DNA from: Peptoniphilus pacaensis
GTDB lineage: Bacteria > Bacillota > Clostridia > Tissierellales > Peptoniphilaceae
DNA: 64,000 nt
Assembly: GCF_900088125.1 (NCBI RefSeq)
Contig: NZ_FLQT01000003.1
Coordinates: 369,070-433,069 of the forward strand
Reading direction: 5' to 3'
The translations under genes were made by a program, and so were the position numbers. The notes below the pieces were generated by a model. It searched no databases and was not told the DNA's origin. It saw nothing but the letters and a program-made list of their open reading frames with translations. Below are positions 16,852-25,949 of this stretch, piece after piece (position 1 is the stretch's first letter; every line of letters begins with the position of its first letter).

Positions 16852-17735
16852 TCCGTCTCTCCCAATACCTTGACTTCCGTCTCCAGTTCCACGCCGTGTT
16901 TTTCGTACACCGCTTCCTGTACGGTGCGGATCAGTTCCACCACGTCTTTGCAAGTGGCATCGCCGCAGTTGATGACGAAGCCGCAGTGCTTTTGAGACAC
17001 TTGGGCGCCGCCGTGTTTCAGCCCTCTCAGCCCCGCCTGATCGATAAGCTGGCCCGCATAATAGCCCACCGGTCGCTTAAAGGTGCTGCCGGCGGAAGGA
17101 TATTCCAAGGGCTGTTTGGACACGCGGCGATTCCACAGCTCGTCCATTTGGTTTTGAATCTCGGTCTGCTCTCCCCGTTGAAGGAGGAAGGTGGCTTCCA
17201 AGACCACAAGCTTTTCATCGTAGACCCGGCTGTTTCTGTAGCGAAAATCCATTTGATCCCCGGGGATTACCTCCGTGGTGCCGTCGTGGTACATGACCTT
17301 CACCGATTCCACCACGTCCTTCATCTCGCCGCCATAGGCACCGGCGTTCATGGTCATGGCACCTCCCACGGCGCCGGGAATGCCGTGGGCAAATTCCAGG
17401 CCCGTAAGGGAAGCCTCGCAAGCCGCCTCGGCCACCTTCTTCATGGAAGCGCCGCTTTGGGCGATGACGCGCATGCCATCGACGCGAACGTCGGAAAAAT
17501 AATTTTCCAGGCGAATCACCGCGCCGCGAATGCCTTTGTCCGACACTACCATATTGGTGCCCTTGCCCATAATCATCCAGGGCATCTCGTCCCTCTCCAC
17601 GGATACGATGACGTCTCTGAGTTCCTCTTCGCTCCGCGGCTCGATAAAGTAATCCACCGGCCCGCCGATTTGAAAGCTGGTCACCTCTTTCATCGGGTGA
17701 TCTTCGATCACGTGGTCCTTAATCCATCCGTCCAT
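16848..17735 (-). CDS. murB: UDP-N-acetylenolpyruvoylglucosamine reductase
   Basis: 295 residues from the ATG at 17735, preferred because AAAGGAG lies eight bases upstream, inside the longer possible frame that begins at 17759. The FAD-binding fold shows SFQIGGPVDYFIEP, MGKGTNMVVSD and GLEFAHGIPGAVGGAMTMNAGAYGG split over the first 140 residues. The proton-donor Ser lies in PSAGSTFKRP, with KHCGFVINCGDA toward the C-terminus. MurB makes UDP-MurNAc in peptidoglycan synthesis. It heads the operon murB-rapZ-yvcK-whiA-HPr. Confidence 0.95.
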   Translation of the reverse strand: MDGWIKDHVIEDHPMKEVTSFQIGGPVDYFIEPRSEEELRDVIVSVERDEMPWMIMGKGTNMVVSDKGIRGAVIRLENYFSDVRVDGMRVIAQSGASMKKVAEAACEASLTGLEFAHGIPGAVGGAMTMNAGAYGGEMKDVVESVKVMYHDGTTEVIPGDQMDFRYRNSRVYDEKLVVLEATFLLQRGEQTEIQNQMDELWNRRVSKQPLEYPSAGSTFKRPVGYYAGQLIDQAGLRGLKHGGAQVSQKHCGFVINCGDATCKDVVELIRTVQEAVYEKHGVELETEVKVLGETE

Positions 17736-17811
17736 ATATCTAATCTCCTTTATTTTCATATCGTTGAATCTATTGTACCAAAGAAATTCAAAGAAAGTTC
17801 AAAAAAAGGGC

Positions 17812-17841
17812 TTGACATTTCTCACAGCTCCCTGTTAGAAT
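17812..17841 (+). promoter_or_regulatory. Promoter of the met T-box transcript
   Basis: TTGACA at 17812-17817 and TAGAAT at 17836-17841 are 18 bp apart (or TTAGAA with 17 bp). It lies just upstream of the T-box leader and is divergent from murB. Confidence 0.7.
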
Positions 17842-17855
17842 TGCTTCATCGAGTT

Positions 17856-18104
17856 TGACGAGGAGAGTATCTCGAAGGGATCGAACTACAGAGAAGCTTC
17901 ATTTGGTGAGAGAAGCGTTTTGGTTTTCGGGAGAACATGGCCTCTGACTTTAAGGGTCGATACTAGATTCTTACAGGTGCGCCTGTTACAGCGCCGGAGT
18001 ATGATGGTACTCGCTGAGGTGTAAATCGTGAGGTTTACATAAATTAAGGTGGTAACACGATTTCAATCGTCCTTTTTCCCTATTGGGAAGAAGGACGTTT
18101 TTTT
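17856..18104 (+). promoter_or_regulatory. T-box riboswitch, methionine specifier
   Basis: The leader has Stem I elements (CAGAGAAGC, TTTGGTGAGAG), the specifier context GAACATGG with ATG at 17937-17939, and the T-box core AAGGTGGTAACACG (18046-18059). It ends in the terminator stem CGTCC..GGACG followed by seven T (18068-18104). ATG reads as methionine. The UGGU of the T-box bulge would pair with a tRNA 3' end having discriminator A, as in tRNA-Met. Uncharged tRNA-Met should allow read-through into metN. Confidence 0.92.
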
Positions 18105-18131
18105 ATTTCATTTTGAACGAGGAGGTTCATT

Positions 18132-19175
18132 GTGATCGACTTAAAGAATATCTCCGTGGTCTTTGAAAAAGATCACCATCGGTTTACGGCGGTGGACGAC
18201 GTATCCATCCAAGTGAACCCCGGCGACGTCTTCGGCATCGTCGGCTACTCCGGGGCGGGAAAATCCACCCTGGTCCGCACCATTAATCTGTTGCAGCCCC
18301 CGACGGCGGGGGAAGTCATCGTAAACGGCGAAGACTTAACCAAGCTTCCCGTCAAGGAGCTGCGGGCGCGGCGCAAAAAAATCGGCATGATTTTTCAGCA
18401 CTTCAATCTCATGAATGCCCGCACCATTTTGGGCAATGTGCTCTATCCATTAAAGGACAGCCCCCTTTCCGACGAGGAGAAAAAGAAAAAGGCCATGGAC
18501 CTTCTGCATCTGGTGGGCATCGAAGATAAGGCGGACAGCTACCCCCGGGAGCTCTCCGGCGGACAGAAGCAGCGGGTGGCCATCGCAAGAGCTTTGGCCA
18601 ACGATCCGAAGATCCTCCTCTGCGACGAGGCCACATCGGCGCTGGACCCAAGGACCACCACCTCCATCCTGCATCTCTTAAAACGGCTCAATAAAGAAAT
18701 GAACCTGACCATCGTCCTCATCACCCATGAAATGCAGGCGGTGAAAGAAATCTGCAACAAGGTGGCCGTCATGGAATCGGGCCGCGTGGTGGAAGCCGGT
18801 TCCCTCATCGACATTTTCGCCAATCCCCAAGAGGAAATTACACAACAATTTGTGAACACGGCGAGCCACTGGGACGAAACCATCGACAAGCTCAAGGACC
18901 ACGGCTACTTCGACGCCGAAGATCCCACAAGCGAGCTCATCCACCTGCGCTACATCGGCGCATCGGCTACCAACCCCGTCTTAAACGACGTGTTCACGAA
19001 ATTCGGTGTGAAGACCAATATTTTATCCGGCTCCATCGAATTTTTGGAAGACGTGCCCTTCGGCAATCTGGTGGTGCTCTTTGAAGGCACGCCGGAGTCC
19101 ATCGAACAGGCGAAGCAATACATGATCGACCGCGACGTGGATCTCAGCGTCGTGGATAAGGAGGTGATCGGATGA
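18132..19175 (+). CDS. metN: Methionine ABC transporter, ATP-binding subunit
   Basis: 347 residues starting at GTG (18132), with AGGAGG nine bases upstream. Walker A GYSGAGKST is at 38-46; the signature is LSGGQKQRVAIA and Walker B ILLCDEATSALD. The C-terminal 90 residues form the NIL regulatory domain typical of MetN, where intracellular methionine inhibits transport. It energises uptake of D/L-methionine. Its stop overlaps the metI start by 4 bp (ATGA). Confidence 0.95.
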   Translation: MIDLKNISVVFEKDHHRFTAVDDVSIQVNPGDVFGIVGYSGAGKSTLVRTINLLQPPTAGEVIVNGEDLTKLPVKELRARRKKIGMIFQHFNLMNARTILGNVLYPLKDSPLSDEEKKKKAMDLLHLVGIEDKADSYPRELSGGQKQRVAIARALANDPKILLCDEATSALDPRTTTSILHLLKRLNKEMNLTIVLITHEMQAVKEICNKVAVMESGRVVEAGSLIDIFANPQEEITQQFVNTASHWDETIDKLKDHGYFDAEDPTSELIHLRYIGASATNPVLNDVFTKFGVKTNILSGSIEFLEDVPFGNLVVLFEGTPESIEQAKQYMIDRDVDLSVVDKEVIG

Positions 19176-19837
19176 ACTTTTTTGCCAATGTCATCGCATC
19201 AAAGCAAGATTTTATAACGGAGACCGGTGCCACGATTTACATGGTGGTGGTCACCTCCATTATCGCCGGCATCCTCGGCATGCTGGGCGGCCTGGCCCTG
19301 ACCCTGACGCAGGAAGGCGGCCTGTGGGAAAATCAAAAGGTCTACTGGGTTTTGGATAAAGTGGTCAACATCTTCCGCTCCATTCCCTTCATTATCTTAC
19401 TGGCCCTGATCTCCCCGGTGACCCGCGCCATCGTCAAGACCACCATCGGCAACACCGCAGCCATCGTCCCCTTGGTCGTGGGGAGCGCCCCCTTTTACGC
19501 GCGGCAAATTGAAAACGCCCTGGCCGAAGTGGACGGCGGCATCATCGAAGCGGCGAAGTCCATGGGGGATTCCCCGTCGAACATCGTCTTCGGCGTCTAT
19601 CTAAAAGAAGGCCTTCCCGCCATCCTGCGGGCAAGCGCCATGACCATTATCAGCCTCATCGGCCTCACCGCCATGGCAGGTGCCGTGGGCGCCGGCGGCC
19701 TGGGCAACCTCGCCATTACCCGCGGCTACAACCGCTATCAAAATGACGTGATCATCGTATCCACCGTCCTCATTTTAATTTTGGTATTTATTACCCAAGG
19801 CCTCTTTAACCTGTGGGTAAAGAAAGTACAACACTAA
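19172..19837 (+). CDS. metI: Methionine ABC transporter, permease
   Basis: 221 residues with five membrane segments, the compact MetI topology. The coupling-helix region (EAA loop) is IIEAAKSMGDSPSNIVFGVYLK. It follows metN with a 4-bp overlap and precedes two MetQ genes, so the full importer is encoded here under Met T-box control. Confidence 0.95.
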   Translation: MNFFANVIASKQDFITETGATIYMVVVTSIIAGILGMLGGLALTLTQEGGLWENQKVYWVLDKVVNIFRSIPFIILLALISPVTRAIVKTTIGNTAAIVPLVVGSAPFYARQIENALAEVDGGIIEAAKSMGDSPSNIVFGVYLKEGLPAILRASAMTIISLIGLTAMAGAVGAGGLGNLAITRGYNRYQNDVIIVSTVLILILVFITQGLFNLWVKKVQH

Positions 19838-19865
19838 GCACATAGCAAAACGAAAGGAGCTTATC

Positions 19866-20786
19866 ATGAAGCAAGTATTGAAGAAAGTCACCTCTATCGC
19901 CCTCCTGTCGGCACTGGTCCTCACCGGTTGCGGCGGCGCAAACAACGCAGCAAAAAATAACAACGACGCGGCGAAAAACAACAACGCCCAAGCGGCTAAG
20001 GCCGACGAAAAAACCGACGGCCAAGTCGTTAAAATCGGCGTCGTCGGCGACGACCAACGCCTCTGGGAAAAGGCAAAAGAAAACGCCGAAAAAGACGGCG
20101 TCACCTTGGACATCGTGGTCTTTAACGACTACAACACCCCCAACGACGCCCTGGCCAACGGCGACATCGACCTGAACGCCTTCCAACACAAGGCCTTCCT
20201 GGACGATTACAACGAAGCGAAAAATCAAAACCTCGTGCCCATCGGCATGACCTACCTCTCCCCCATCGGCGTCTATTCCAATAAAGTGAAAGACTTAAAG
20301 GAACTCACCGACGGCGCAAAGATCGCCATCCCCAACGACGCCACCAACGGCGGACGTGCCCTCATCGTGCTGGAACAAGCAGGCGTCATCACCTTAAAGG
20401 ACGATGCCGGCCTCACCCCCACGGTGAAAGACATTAAAGACAATCCGAAGAACGTACAAATCGACGAATTAGATGCCGCCCAAGTGGCACGCTCCCTCCG
20501 CGATGTGGACGCCGCCGTCATCAACGGCAACATGGCTGTCGACGCCGGTTTGGATCCGAGAGAAGACCCGATCTTCGTCGAAGAAATGGGCGAAAGCATC
20601 GCACCCTATATTAACTACGTCGTGGCTCGTGAAGAAGACAAAGACAACGAACTCTACAAAAAAGTCGTGGGCTACTACCAACAAGACAATGTCGACGAAC
20701 TGCTGCAAGAACTCTACAAGGGCAGCCAATACGCCGCCTGGAAATTGGATCTGGACAACTTAGGTCAAACCGAAGAAGCGAAATAA
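19866..20786 (+). CDS. metQ: MetQ/NlpA-family substrate-binding lipoprotein, copy 1
   Basis: 306 residues. A lipoprotein signal peptide ends at LVLTGC with Cys22 as the lipidation site. A low-complexity Asn/Ala/Lys linker (about residues 25-45) precedes the binding domain. NlpA-family landmarks include YNTPNDALANGDIDLNAFQH and PNDATNGGRALIVL. It should capture methionine at the outer face of the membrane for MetNI. A paralogue with many identical blocks follows 161 bp downstream. Confidence 0.93.
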   Translation: MKQVLKKVTSIALLSALVLTGCGGANNAAKNNNDAAKNNNAQAAKADEKTDGQVVKIGVVGDDQRLWEKAKENAEKDGVTLDIVVFNDYNTPNDALANGDIDLNAFQHKAFLDDYNEAKNQNLVPIGMTYLSPIGVYSNKVKDLKELTDGAKIAIPNDATNGGRALIVLEQAGVITLKDDAGLTPTVKDIKDNPKNVQIDELDAAQVARSLRDVDAAVINGNMAVDAGLDPREDPIFVEEMGESIAPYINYVVAREEDKDNELYKKVVGYYQQDNVDELLQELYKGSQYAAWKLDLDNLGQTEEAK

Positions 20787-20834
20787 GTTAAAGAAAGAAG
20801 GGCCGAATATGAAACGGAAGGCACGAATGCTCTA

Positions 20835-20892
20835 TCCGTCCAGCCGCTTACGAGGGGATCGCCTCTAACGAGGGATCCCGGGCGTGGACGGA
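20835..20892 (+). repeat. Imperfect hairpin between the two metQ genes
   Basis: TCCGTCCA (20835-20842) and TGGACGGA (20885-20892) are perfect inverted repeats, with further complementarity inside. There is no T run, so this is not a simple terminator. It may set the relative levels of the two MetQ transcripts by processing or stabilisation (inference). Confidence 0.55.
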
Positions 20893-20947
20893 AAAACTTT
20901 GAAAACCCGGAATCAATCGAGACATCATTAGAAAAGGAAACAAAAAC

Positions 20948-21826
20948 ATGAAACACATTTTAAAATCCCTTACCGTCGTCCTCTTATGTGCCGGTTTACT
21001 TTTAACCGCCACCGCCTGCGGAAAGAAAGAGGACGCCAATATTAAAGAAACAGTCAAACTGGGCGTGGTCGGCGACGATCAAAGGCTCTGGGAAAAGGCC
21101 GCGGAACTCGCCGCAAAAGACGGCATTAAAATCGAGCTCGTCCACTTCTCCGACTACAACACCCCCAACGACGCCCTCCTAAACGGCGACATCGACCTCA
21201 ACGCCTTCCAACACAAGGCCTTCTTAGACGCCTACAACGCGTCGAAAAACACCGATCTCGTGCCCATCGGGCGCACCTTTATCTCCCCTATCGGCGCCTA
21301 TTCCGATAAGATCAAGGATTTAAAAGACGTGCCTCAAAACGGCAAGGTCTCCATTCCCAACGACACCACCAACGGCGGGCGCTCCCTCTTCCTCTTGGAA
21401 GCGGCGGGACTCATTAAGCTGAAAGACGACGTCGGCGTGAGCCCCACCAAGGACGACATCGTCGAAAATCCGAAGAACATCACCATCGACGAATTGGACG
21501 CCGCCCAAGTGGCCCGCACCCTTCCCGATGTGGATGCCGCGGTGATCAACACCAATCTCGCCATCGACGCCGGCCTTTCGCCGAAAGACGATGCCATCTT
21601 TATGGAACCGCTGAACGACAACTCCGCCCCCTATATTAACTACGTGGTGGCGCGGGCGGAAGATAAAGACAACGAGCTTTACAAGAAAGTCGCCGCCTAC
21701 TACCGCACCCCGGAAGTGAAGGCATTAAACGACGAATTGTACGAAAAGACCCAAGTCATGGCATGGGATTTGGACATCCCCGATGCGGGCAACACCGCCG
21801 ATCCCAACTATCGCCCGGGCAAATAA
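20948..21826 (+). CDS. MetQ/NlpA-family substrate-binding lipoprotein, copy 2
   Basis: 292 residues. The lipidation Cys is residue 24 in LLLTATAC. The domain repeats the landmarks of copy 1 (GVVGDDQRLWEKA, SDYNTPNDALLNGDIDLNAFQH in part, IDELDAAQVARTLPDVDAAV), so this is a tandem duplication that has diverged. It lacks the Asn-rich linker of copy 1. It may bind methionine with different affinity or a related ligand such as D-methionine or a dipeptide; the sequence does not decide this. It is the last gene of the met operon, closed by a terminator. Confidence 0.92.
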   Translation: MKHILKSLTVVLLCAGLLLTATACGKKEDANIKETVKLGVVGDDQRLWEKAAELAAKDGIKIELVHFSDYNTPNDALLNGDIDLNAFQHKAFLDAYNASKNTDLVPIGRTFISPIGAYSDKIKDLKDVPQNGKVSIPNDTTNGGRSLFLLEAAGLIKLKDDVGVSPTKDDIVENPKNITIDELDAAQVARTLPDVDAAVINTNLAIDAGLSPKDDAIFMEPLNDNSAPYINYVVARAEDKDNELYKKVAAYYRTPEVKALNDELYEKTQVMAWDLDIPDAGNTADPNYRPGK

Positions 21827-21844
21827 ATTTCACATCCTCCTTGA

Positions 21845-21867
21845 AAAAGCCCTTCGGGGCTTTTTTT
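21845..21867 (+). terminator. Intrinsic terminator of the met operon
   Basis: AAAAGCCC/GGGCTTTT stem with a TTCG tetraloop and a run of seven T, 18 bp after the second metQ. Confidence 0.9.
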
Positions 21868-21900
21868 GCGCCCATCATGGTGAAGAGCCCCCCTCGATGA

Positions 21901-21906
21901 TATAAT
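21901..21906 (+). promoter_or_regulatory. Probable -10 element for the TIM-barrel gene
   Basis: TATAAT lies 42 bp before the TTG start at 21948. The -35 at 17 bp spacing (TGGTGA) is weak. Confidence 0.45.
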
Positions 21907-21947
21907 GGCTTCAGTACACCGCACTGAAATTTAGAAAGAGGTGCCTA

Positions 21948-22790
21948 TTGAGTATTTCTAAAAAATCCAAACTCCCCAAGGGAGAGTTTCGCATTATTAA
22001 AGACAAATACATTCCCGAAATCGAATCCTCCCTTCGCAAGAAGCCGGTGCTCATGCCCAATGCCATTTACAATGCCAGCGGCATTCGCATTCAGGGGACG
22101 CGGATCAAATCGTTGATCTTTTCCACGGACATCGCCGTGATTCGCAATTCAAACGCTCAGGCGGTCTTTGCCGTCTATCCCTTTACGCCGCAGCTGGCCA
22201 TCGTCCAGTCCATTATTCAGGGCTCGTCCATTCCCGTCTTCGCCGGCGTCGGCGGCGGCACCACATCCGGTGCCCGCAGCGTGTCCATCGCTTTGGAATG
22301 TGAGCTTTTAGGTGCCTATGGCGTGGTGGTCAACTCGCCGATGAAAAACGAGGTGATTCGGGACATGTATGAGGTCTTGGACATTCCCATTATCGCCACG
22401 GTGGTTTCCAAGCACGACGACTTCGTCGGCAAGATCAACGCCGGCGCCCGGATTTTAAATATTTCCGGCGGAAAGAAAACGTCGGAGCTCGTGGCCTATG
22501 TGCGCAGCATTATCGGCAACGAATTTCCCATTATCGCCACCGGCGGTGCAAGCGAAGACAGTATTCGCGCCACCACCGATGCGGGAGCCAACGCCATTAC
22601 CTACACGCCGCCCTCTTCCTCGCAGCTGTTTAAATCCATGATGGAAGATTACAGGGAAAAGAGCGTAGCTTCCAAGACCGGGAAGAACGACCCGACGACG
22701 CTCCACGTGGAAGAATTCCAACGCGACTTGGTCTTCCCCGCCGATTCCATCGAATTGATCAAACCGGAGTATAACGATGAAAAGAAGTAA
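21948..22790 (+). CDS. TIM-barrel protein of unknown function, KDPG-aldolase-like
   Basis: 280 residues starting at TTG with GAAAGAGGTG upstream. Alternating hydrophobic strands and the phosphate-binding-like segments FAGVGGGTTSGARS and PIIATGGASEDSIRATTDAGANAI suggest a TIM barrel resembling keto-acid aldolases. Homologues in anaerobic cocci are usually annotated only as hydrolase, without evidence I know of. No catalytic Lys motif of KDPG aldolase is clear. Its end overlaps the start of the AI-2E family permease by 14 bp, so the two are co-translated. Confidence 0.6.
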   Translation: MSISKKSKLPKGEFRIIKDKYIPEIESSLRKKPVLMPNAIYNASGIRIQGTRIKSLIFSTDIAVIRNSNAQAVFAVYPFTPQLAIVQSIIQGSSIPVFAGVGGGTTSGARSVSIALECELLGAYGVVVNSPMKNEVIRDMYEVLDIPIIATVVSKHDDFVGKINAGARILNISGGKKTSELVAYVRSIIGNEFPIIATGGASEDSIRATTDAGANAITYTPPSSSQLFKSMMEDYREKSVASKTGKNDPTTLHVEEFQRDLVFPADSIELIKPEYNDEKK

Positions 22791-23865
22791 ACTCATCGAA
22801 TCCCTTATCACCATCGCATTAATTTTTCTCATCATTCTGCTTTTCAGCGTGACGCGAGAATTTTTAAACCCTCTTTACAGCGTGATCATGTCTCTGATCG
22901 TGCCCCTGATTCTGGCGATTTATATTTTCTACGCCTTCAGGCCCATTCGCGACAAGCTCACCCAATGGACGAAAAAGCCCGGCCTTTCCGCCGTGCTCAC
23001 TTTTATCCTGTTTATCGCCATTACCGTGGGGCTGTTCTACATCACCTTCACCATGATTTACGAACAGGCCACGAGTTTCTTTAAGGATTTCGATTTAAAC
23101 GCTCTGGTACACTACACCCATACGGATATGTACAAGCAGATCAACGAGTACGTGCCCTTGGACAATTACGTGGAAAAATTCGAAGGCTGGCTCCAGGGCT
23201 TTGCCGGCGACGTGCCCCGACTCTTAGCCAGCGGCCTGTCCAATATCGGCGCCGTAGGCAGTTTGCTCCTCTTGATGATCCTGGGCCTCTTCTATCTCTT
23301 AAAAGACGAAGACGACGCCGTCAAGGCCATTCACTATTTGGCCCGGGGCAAGTATTACGACCGCATTATGGACGTCTTGGGTCAAATTCACAAGACCTTG
23401 GAAACCTATATTTCCGGACAAATCCTCGTCGCCTGCATCTTGGGCGTGCTCATGTTTATCGGCTACACCATTATCGGCTTGAAGTACAAGCTCTCCCTCG
23501 CCGCCATCGCCCTGGTCTTTAACTTCATTCCCTTCATCGGCCCCTTCCTCGGCGCCGCCCCGGCGGTTCTCGTGGGGCTCACCATGGGCGGCGGCATGGT
23601 GATAAAAGTCATCGTGGTGAGCATTCTGGTGCAACAGCTGGAAGGCAATGTCATCACCCCCAACATTATGGGCAACAAATTGGACATCCACCCCTTCGTG
23701 GTCATCGTGGCCGTCATGATCTGTGCCAATCTCTTCGGCGTCTTAGGCGCCCTCATCGCATCGCCCCTGTATATGTGTTTGAAAATCATCATCAAAGGCA
23801 TTCGCAACGAACGCTACGACAATAAAAACCAATGCGCCATCCCGGAAGAAGAGCCCGAATCGTAA
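22777..23865 (+). CDS. AI-2E family transporter (PF01594-type permease)
   Basis: 362 residues with about seven or eight hydrophobic segments. The pattern of the family is present: VFNFIPFIGPFLGAAPAVLVGL and QLEGNVITPNIMGNKLDIHP. Members include the TqsA autoinducer exporter but also Na+/H+ antiporters, so substrate cannot be assigned. Start ATG at 22777 lies within the end of the upstream gene. Confidence 0.88.
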   Translation: MKRSKLIESLITIALIFLIILLFSVTREFLNPLYSVIMSLIVPLILAIYIFYAFRPIRDKLTQWTKKPGLSAVLTFILFIAITVGLFYITFTMIYEQATSFFKDFDLNALVHYTHTDMYKQINEYVPLDNYVEKFEGWLQGFAGDVPRLLASGLSNIGAVGSLLLLMILGLFYLLKDEDDAVKAIHYLARGKYYDRIMDVLGQIHKTLETYISGQILVACILGVLMFIGYTIIGLKYKLSLAAIALVFNFIPFIGPFLGAAPAVLVGLTMGGGMVIKVIVVSILVQQLEGNVITPNIMGNKLDIHPFVVIVAVMICANLFGVLGALIASPLYMCLKIIIKGIRNERYDNKNQCAIPEEEPES

Positions 23866-23877
23866 AAGGAAGGTGAT

Positions 23878-24633
23878 TTGATGAACTGTCCCCGTTGCGG
23901 CGCAAAGCAAAAACCCGGCGCTTCCTTTTGCAACGCTTGCGGCGCGCCCATGACGCCGATCCGCTACGAAAGGCCGGCGGCCGTCCCGCCCTATAAGCCG
24001 CCTCGATCCGGCAAGAAGACGGCGGTCATCGTCGTGACCTGCACCCTGCTGCTCATCCTCGCCGTCTTTCTCGGCTCCATGGTAAAAAAGACGCTGCAGG
24101 TCAGCCGAATGACTCAGGACATGAACGATGCCGCCTTCGAAGGCGACTACGACCGAGCCCTCTTCGTCGCAAGAGAGCTCTACAATTTAACCGGCGACAG
24201 GCAGTATTTGGAACGCTCCACCCAGCTTCGGGACGAGGCGCGACTGTTTGCGGCGGGTGAAGGCGAAGATTCCGCACCCCAACAGCCGGCAACGCAGAAA
24301 GAGCCGCCGAAAGAAAAAGCGGCAAAGCCCGCGCCGAAGCCGGAGAAAAAGCCCGAGCCGAAAAAAGAAGAGACCCCGCCGAAGCAGGCTTCCTCCAACG
24401 GCAGCTCCTTGAGCAAGGTGGCGGCCAATCTTAAGGGCAAAGACATAATCTCCACGGCCCTCCACGCCAATGTGCGCACGGATCCCTCCATCAACGCCCC
24501 CATCGCCTACGCCTTGGAAAAAGGCTCCACCATCCACGTCTACGACACAGTCATCGAAGGCAATATTATTTGGCTCGACACCGGCGACGGCTGGACCTCA
24601 CACAAAAACTTTAACGGCGATCTGAAATATTGA
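23878..24633 (+). CDS. Zinc-ribbon, single-pass membrane protein with extracellular SH3-like domain
   Basis: 251 residues. An N-terminal zinc ribbon (CPRCGAKQKPGASFCNACGAP, residues 3-23) with two CxxC pairs is cytosolic. One membrane helix spans about residues 48-67. A Pro/Lys/Glu-rich linker (about 135-175) then leads to a C-terminal bacterial SH3 domain (ALHANVRTDPSINAPIAYAL). The layout suggests a sensor or scaffold coupling the cytosol to the cell wall. It follows the AI-2E family gene by 12 bp with AAGGAAGGTG before its ATG. Confidence 0.75.
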   Translation: MMNCPRCGAKQKPGASFCNACGAPMTPIRYERPAAVPPYKPPRSGKKTAVIVVTCTLLLILAVFLGSMVKKTLQVSRMTQDMNDAAFEGDYDRALFVARELYNLTGDRQYLERSTQLRDEARLFAAGEGEDSAPQQPATQKEPPKEKAAKPAPKPEKKPEPKKEETPPKQASSNGSSLSKVAANLKGKDIISTALHANVRTDPSINAPIAYALEKGSTIHVYDTVIEGNIIWLDTGDGWTSHKNFNGDLKY

Positions 24634-24639
24634 TCCTTC

Positions 24640-24665
24640 GCCCTCGCTACGACGAGGGCTTTTTT
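24640..24665 (+). terminator. Intrinsic terminator of the zinc-ribbon/SH3 gene
   Basis: Stem GCCCTCG/CGAGGGC followed by six T, just after the stop codon. Confidence 0.87.
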
Positions 24666-24671
24666 CTTGCG

Positions 24672-24706
24672 CAAAAAAATCGGGCAAGCGCGGTGCTTAC
24701 CCGATT
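24672..24706 (-). terminator. Intrinsic terminator of the serC-serA-DUF1015 operon
   Basis: On the minus strand a 12-bp stem with one wobble (24695-24706 with 24678-24689) is followed by seven T. It converges with the neighbouring plus-strand terminator. Confidence 0.87.
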
Positions 24707-24710
24707 CCTT

Positions 24711-25940
24711 TTATTCTATTTCGTCCAGCTCGTGGATAAAGAGTCCGCTTCTCGGCTTTGGCTCAAACCAAGTGGATTTCGGCGGCATGACTTTTCCCGC
24801 ATCGGCCACGGCCATGAGCTCGTCGAGGGCCGTGGGATACATGGAAAAGGCCACGGCCATGTCTTCGTGCACCCGCCGCTCCAATTCCTTTAAGCCGCGG
24901 ACGCCGCCGACGAAGTCGATGCGCTCATCGCTCCTGGGATCCTCGATGCCCAAGACGGGGGCGAGGAGATTGTTCTGTAAGATGGATACGTCCAGCGCCT
25001 CGATGACATCGTCGGGCACGTGGCCCTTAAATTCCAGTCGGTACCAGCGGTCCTTCAGATACATGCCGAAGACGCCCTTCTCGTCGGGACGCACGGCCTC
25101 ATTCTTTTCTTCGACGGCAAATTTTTCCTCGAGCTTTTCGAGAAATTCCGCCTCGCTCAATCCATTTAAATCCGCTACCACCCGATTGTAGTCGTAGACG
25201 TGGAGCTGATCGGCGGGATAGAGAATGGCCATAAAGTAATTGTACTCCGTGGCCTCGTCCCCCGGGCCGAATTGTTCCCGGCGCTTCTTCGCCACGCGCA
25301 CCGCCGATGCGGAGCGGTGATGGCCGTCGGCGATGTAGAGGGCCTCCTGCTCTTTAAAGGCGGCCATCAGCCCATCCACCACGGCTCGATCCGCCAGGGT
25401 CCACACCCGGTGGGTAATGCCGTCGTCGGTGGTAAATTCAATCTCCGGCGCATTCGCCGTGCCCTTTGCGATGAGATCGGCGATGGCGGGTTTATTGCGA
25501 TACGTCAGAAAGATGGGGCCCGTTTGCGCATTCAGGCGGTCGATGTGATCCACCCGGTCTTCTTCCTTTTCCCGGCGGGTCTTTTCGTGCTTCTTAATGC
25601 GGTCTTCCACGTAGTCGTCCACGGATGCGAGGCACATAAGCCCCCGCTGGCGCACCTTGCCGTCGTCCAGCTCGTAGACGTACATATTCCGCTCATCGTC
25701 CCGCTCAAAAATCCCCTCGGCCTTCATGGCTTCGAAATTTTTCACCGCCACCTCGTTAATGGGCCCGTCGTAGGTATCCACCGTGGCCGCAGGCAGATCC
25801 ACCTGCAAAAAGGAGCAGGGATGCTTTTTGATCTCCTCCGCCGCTTCCTTTACGGAGTACACGTCGTAAGGCAGGGCCGCTACCTCGTGGGCCAGGTCTT
25901 TTTTCGGGCGCAGGGCCTTAAAGTCTTTAATGGTAACCAT
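24711..25940 (-). CDS. DUF1015 family protein
   Basis: 409 residues. Family landmarks include the opening FKALRPKKDLAHEVAALPYDV, YIADGHHRSASAVRVAKKR and FVGGVRGLKELERRV. The protein is predicted to be soluble. The biochemical role of DUF1015 is not established to my knowledge, but it often lies beside serA and serC, as here, which suggests a link to serine metabolism or phosphoserine handling. It is the third gene of the operon, 9 bp after serA. Confidence 0.85.
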   Translation of the reverse strand: MVTIKDFKALRPKKDLAHEVAALPYDVYSVKEAAEEIKKHPCSFLQVDLPAATVDTYDGPINEVAVKNFEAMKAEGIFERDDERNMYVYELDDGKVRQRGLMCLASVDDYVEDRIKKHEKTRREKEEDRVDHIDRLNAQTGPIFLTYRNKPAIADLIAKGTANAPEIEFTTDDGITHRVWTLADRAVVDGLMAAFKEQEALYIADGHHRSASAVRVAKKRREQFGPGDEATEYNYFMAILYPADQLHVYDYNRVVADLNGLSEAEFLEKLEEKFAVEEKNEAVRPDEKGVFGMYLKDRWYRLEFKGHVPDDVIEALDVSILQNNLLAPVLGIEDPRSDERIDFVGGVRGLKELERRVHEDMAVAFSMYPTALDELMAVADAGKVMPPKSTWFEPKPRSGLFIHELDEIE

Positions 25941-25949
25941 GGGAAGCTC

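Noticed and set aside
17881..17900. GAACTACAG near 17883 as a tyrosine specifier of the T-box
   Set aside because: It lies on the 5' side of Stem I; the specifier belongs on the 3' side, where GAACATGG is in the right context, and the downstream genes are methionine transport.
20810..20869. Tiny frame MKRKARMLYPSS... between the metQ genes
   Set aside because: 18 codons with a poor ribosome site, overlapping a stable hairpin; no support for expression.
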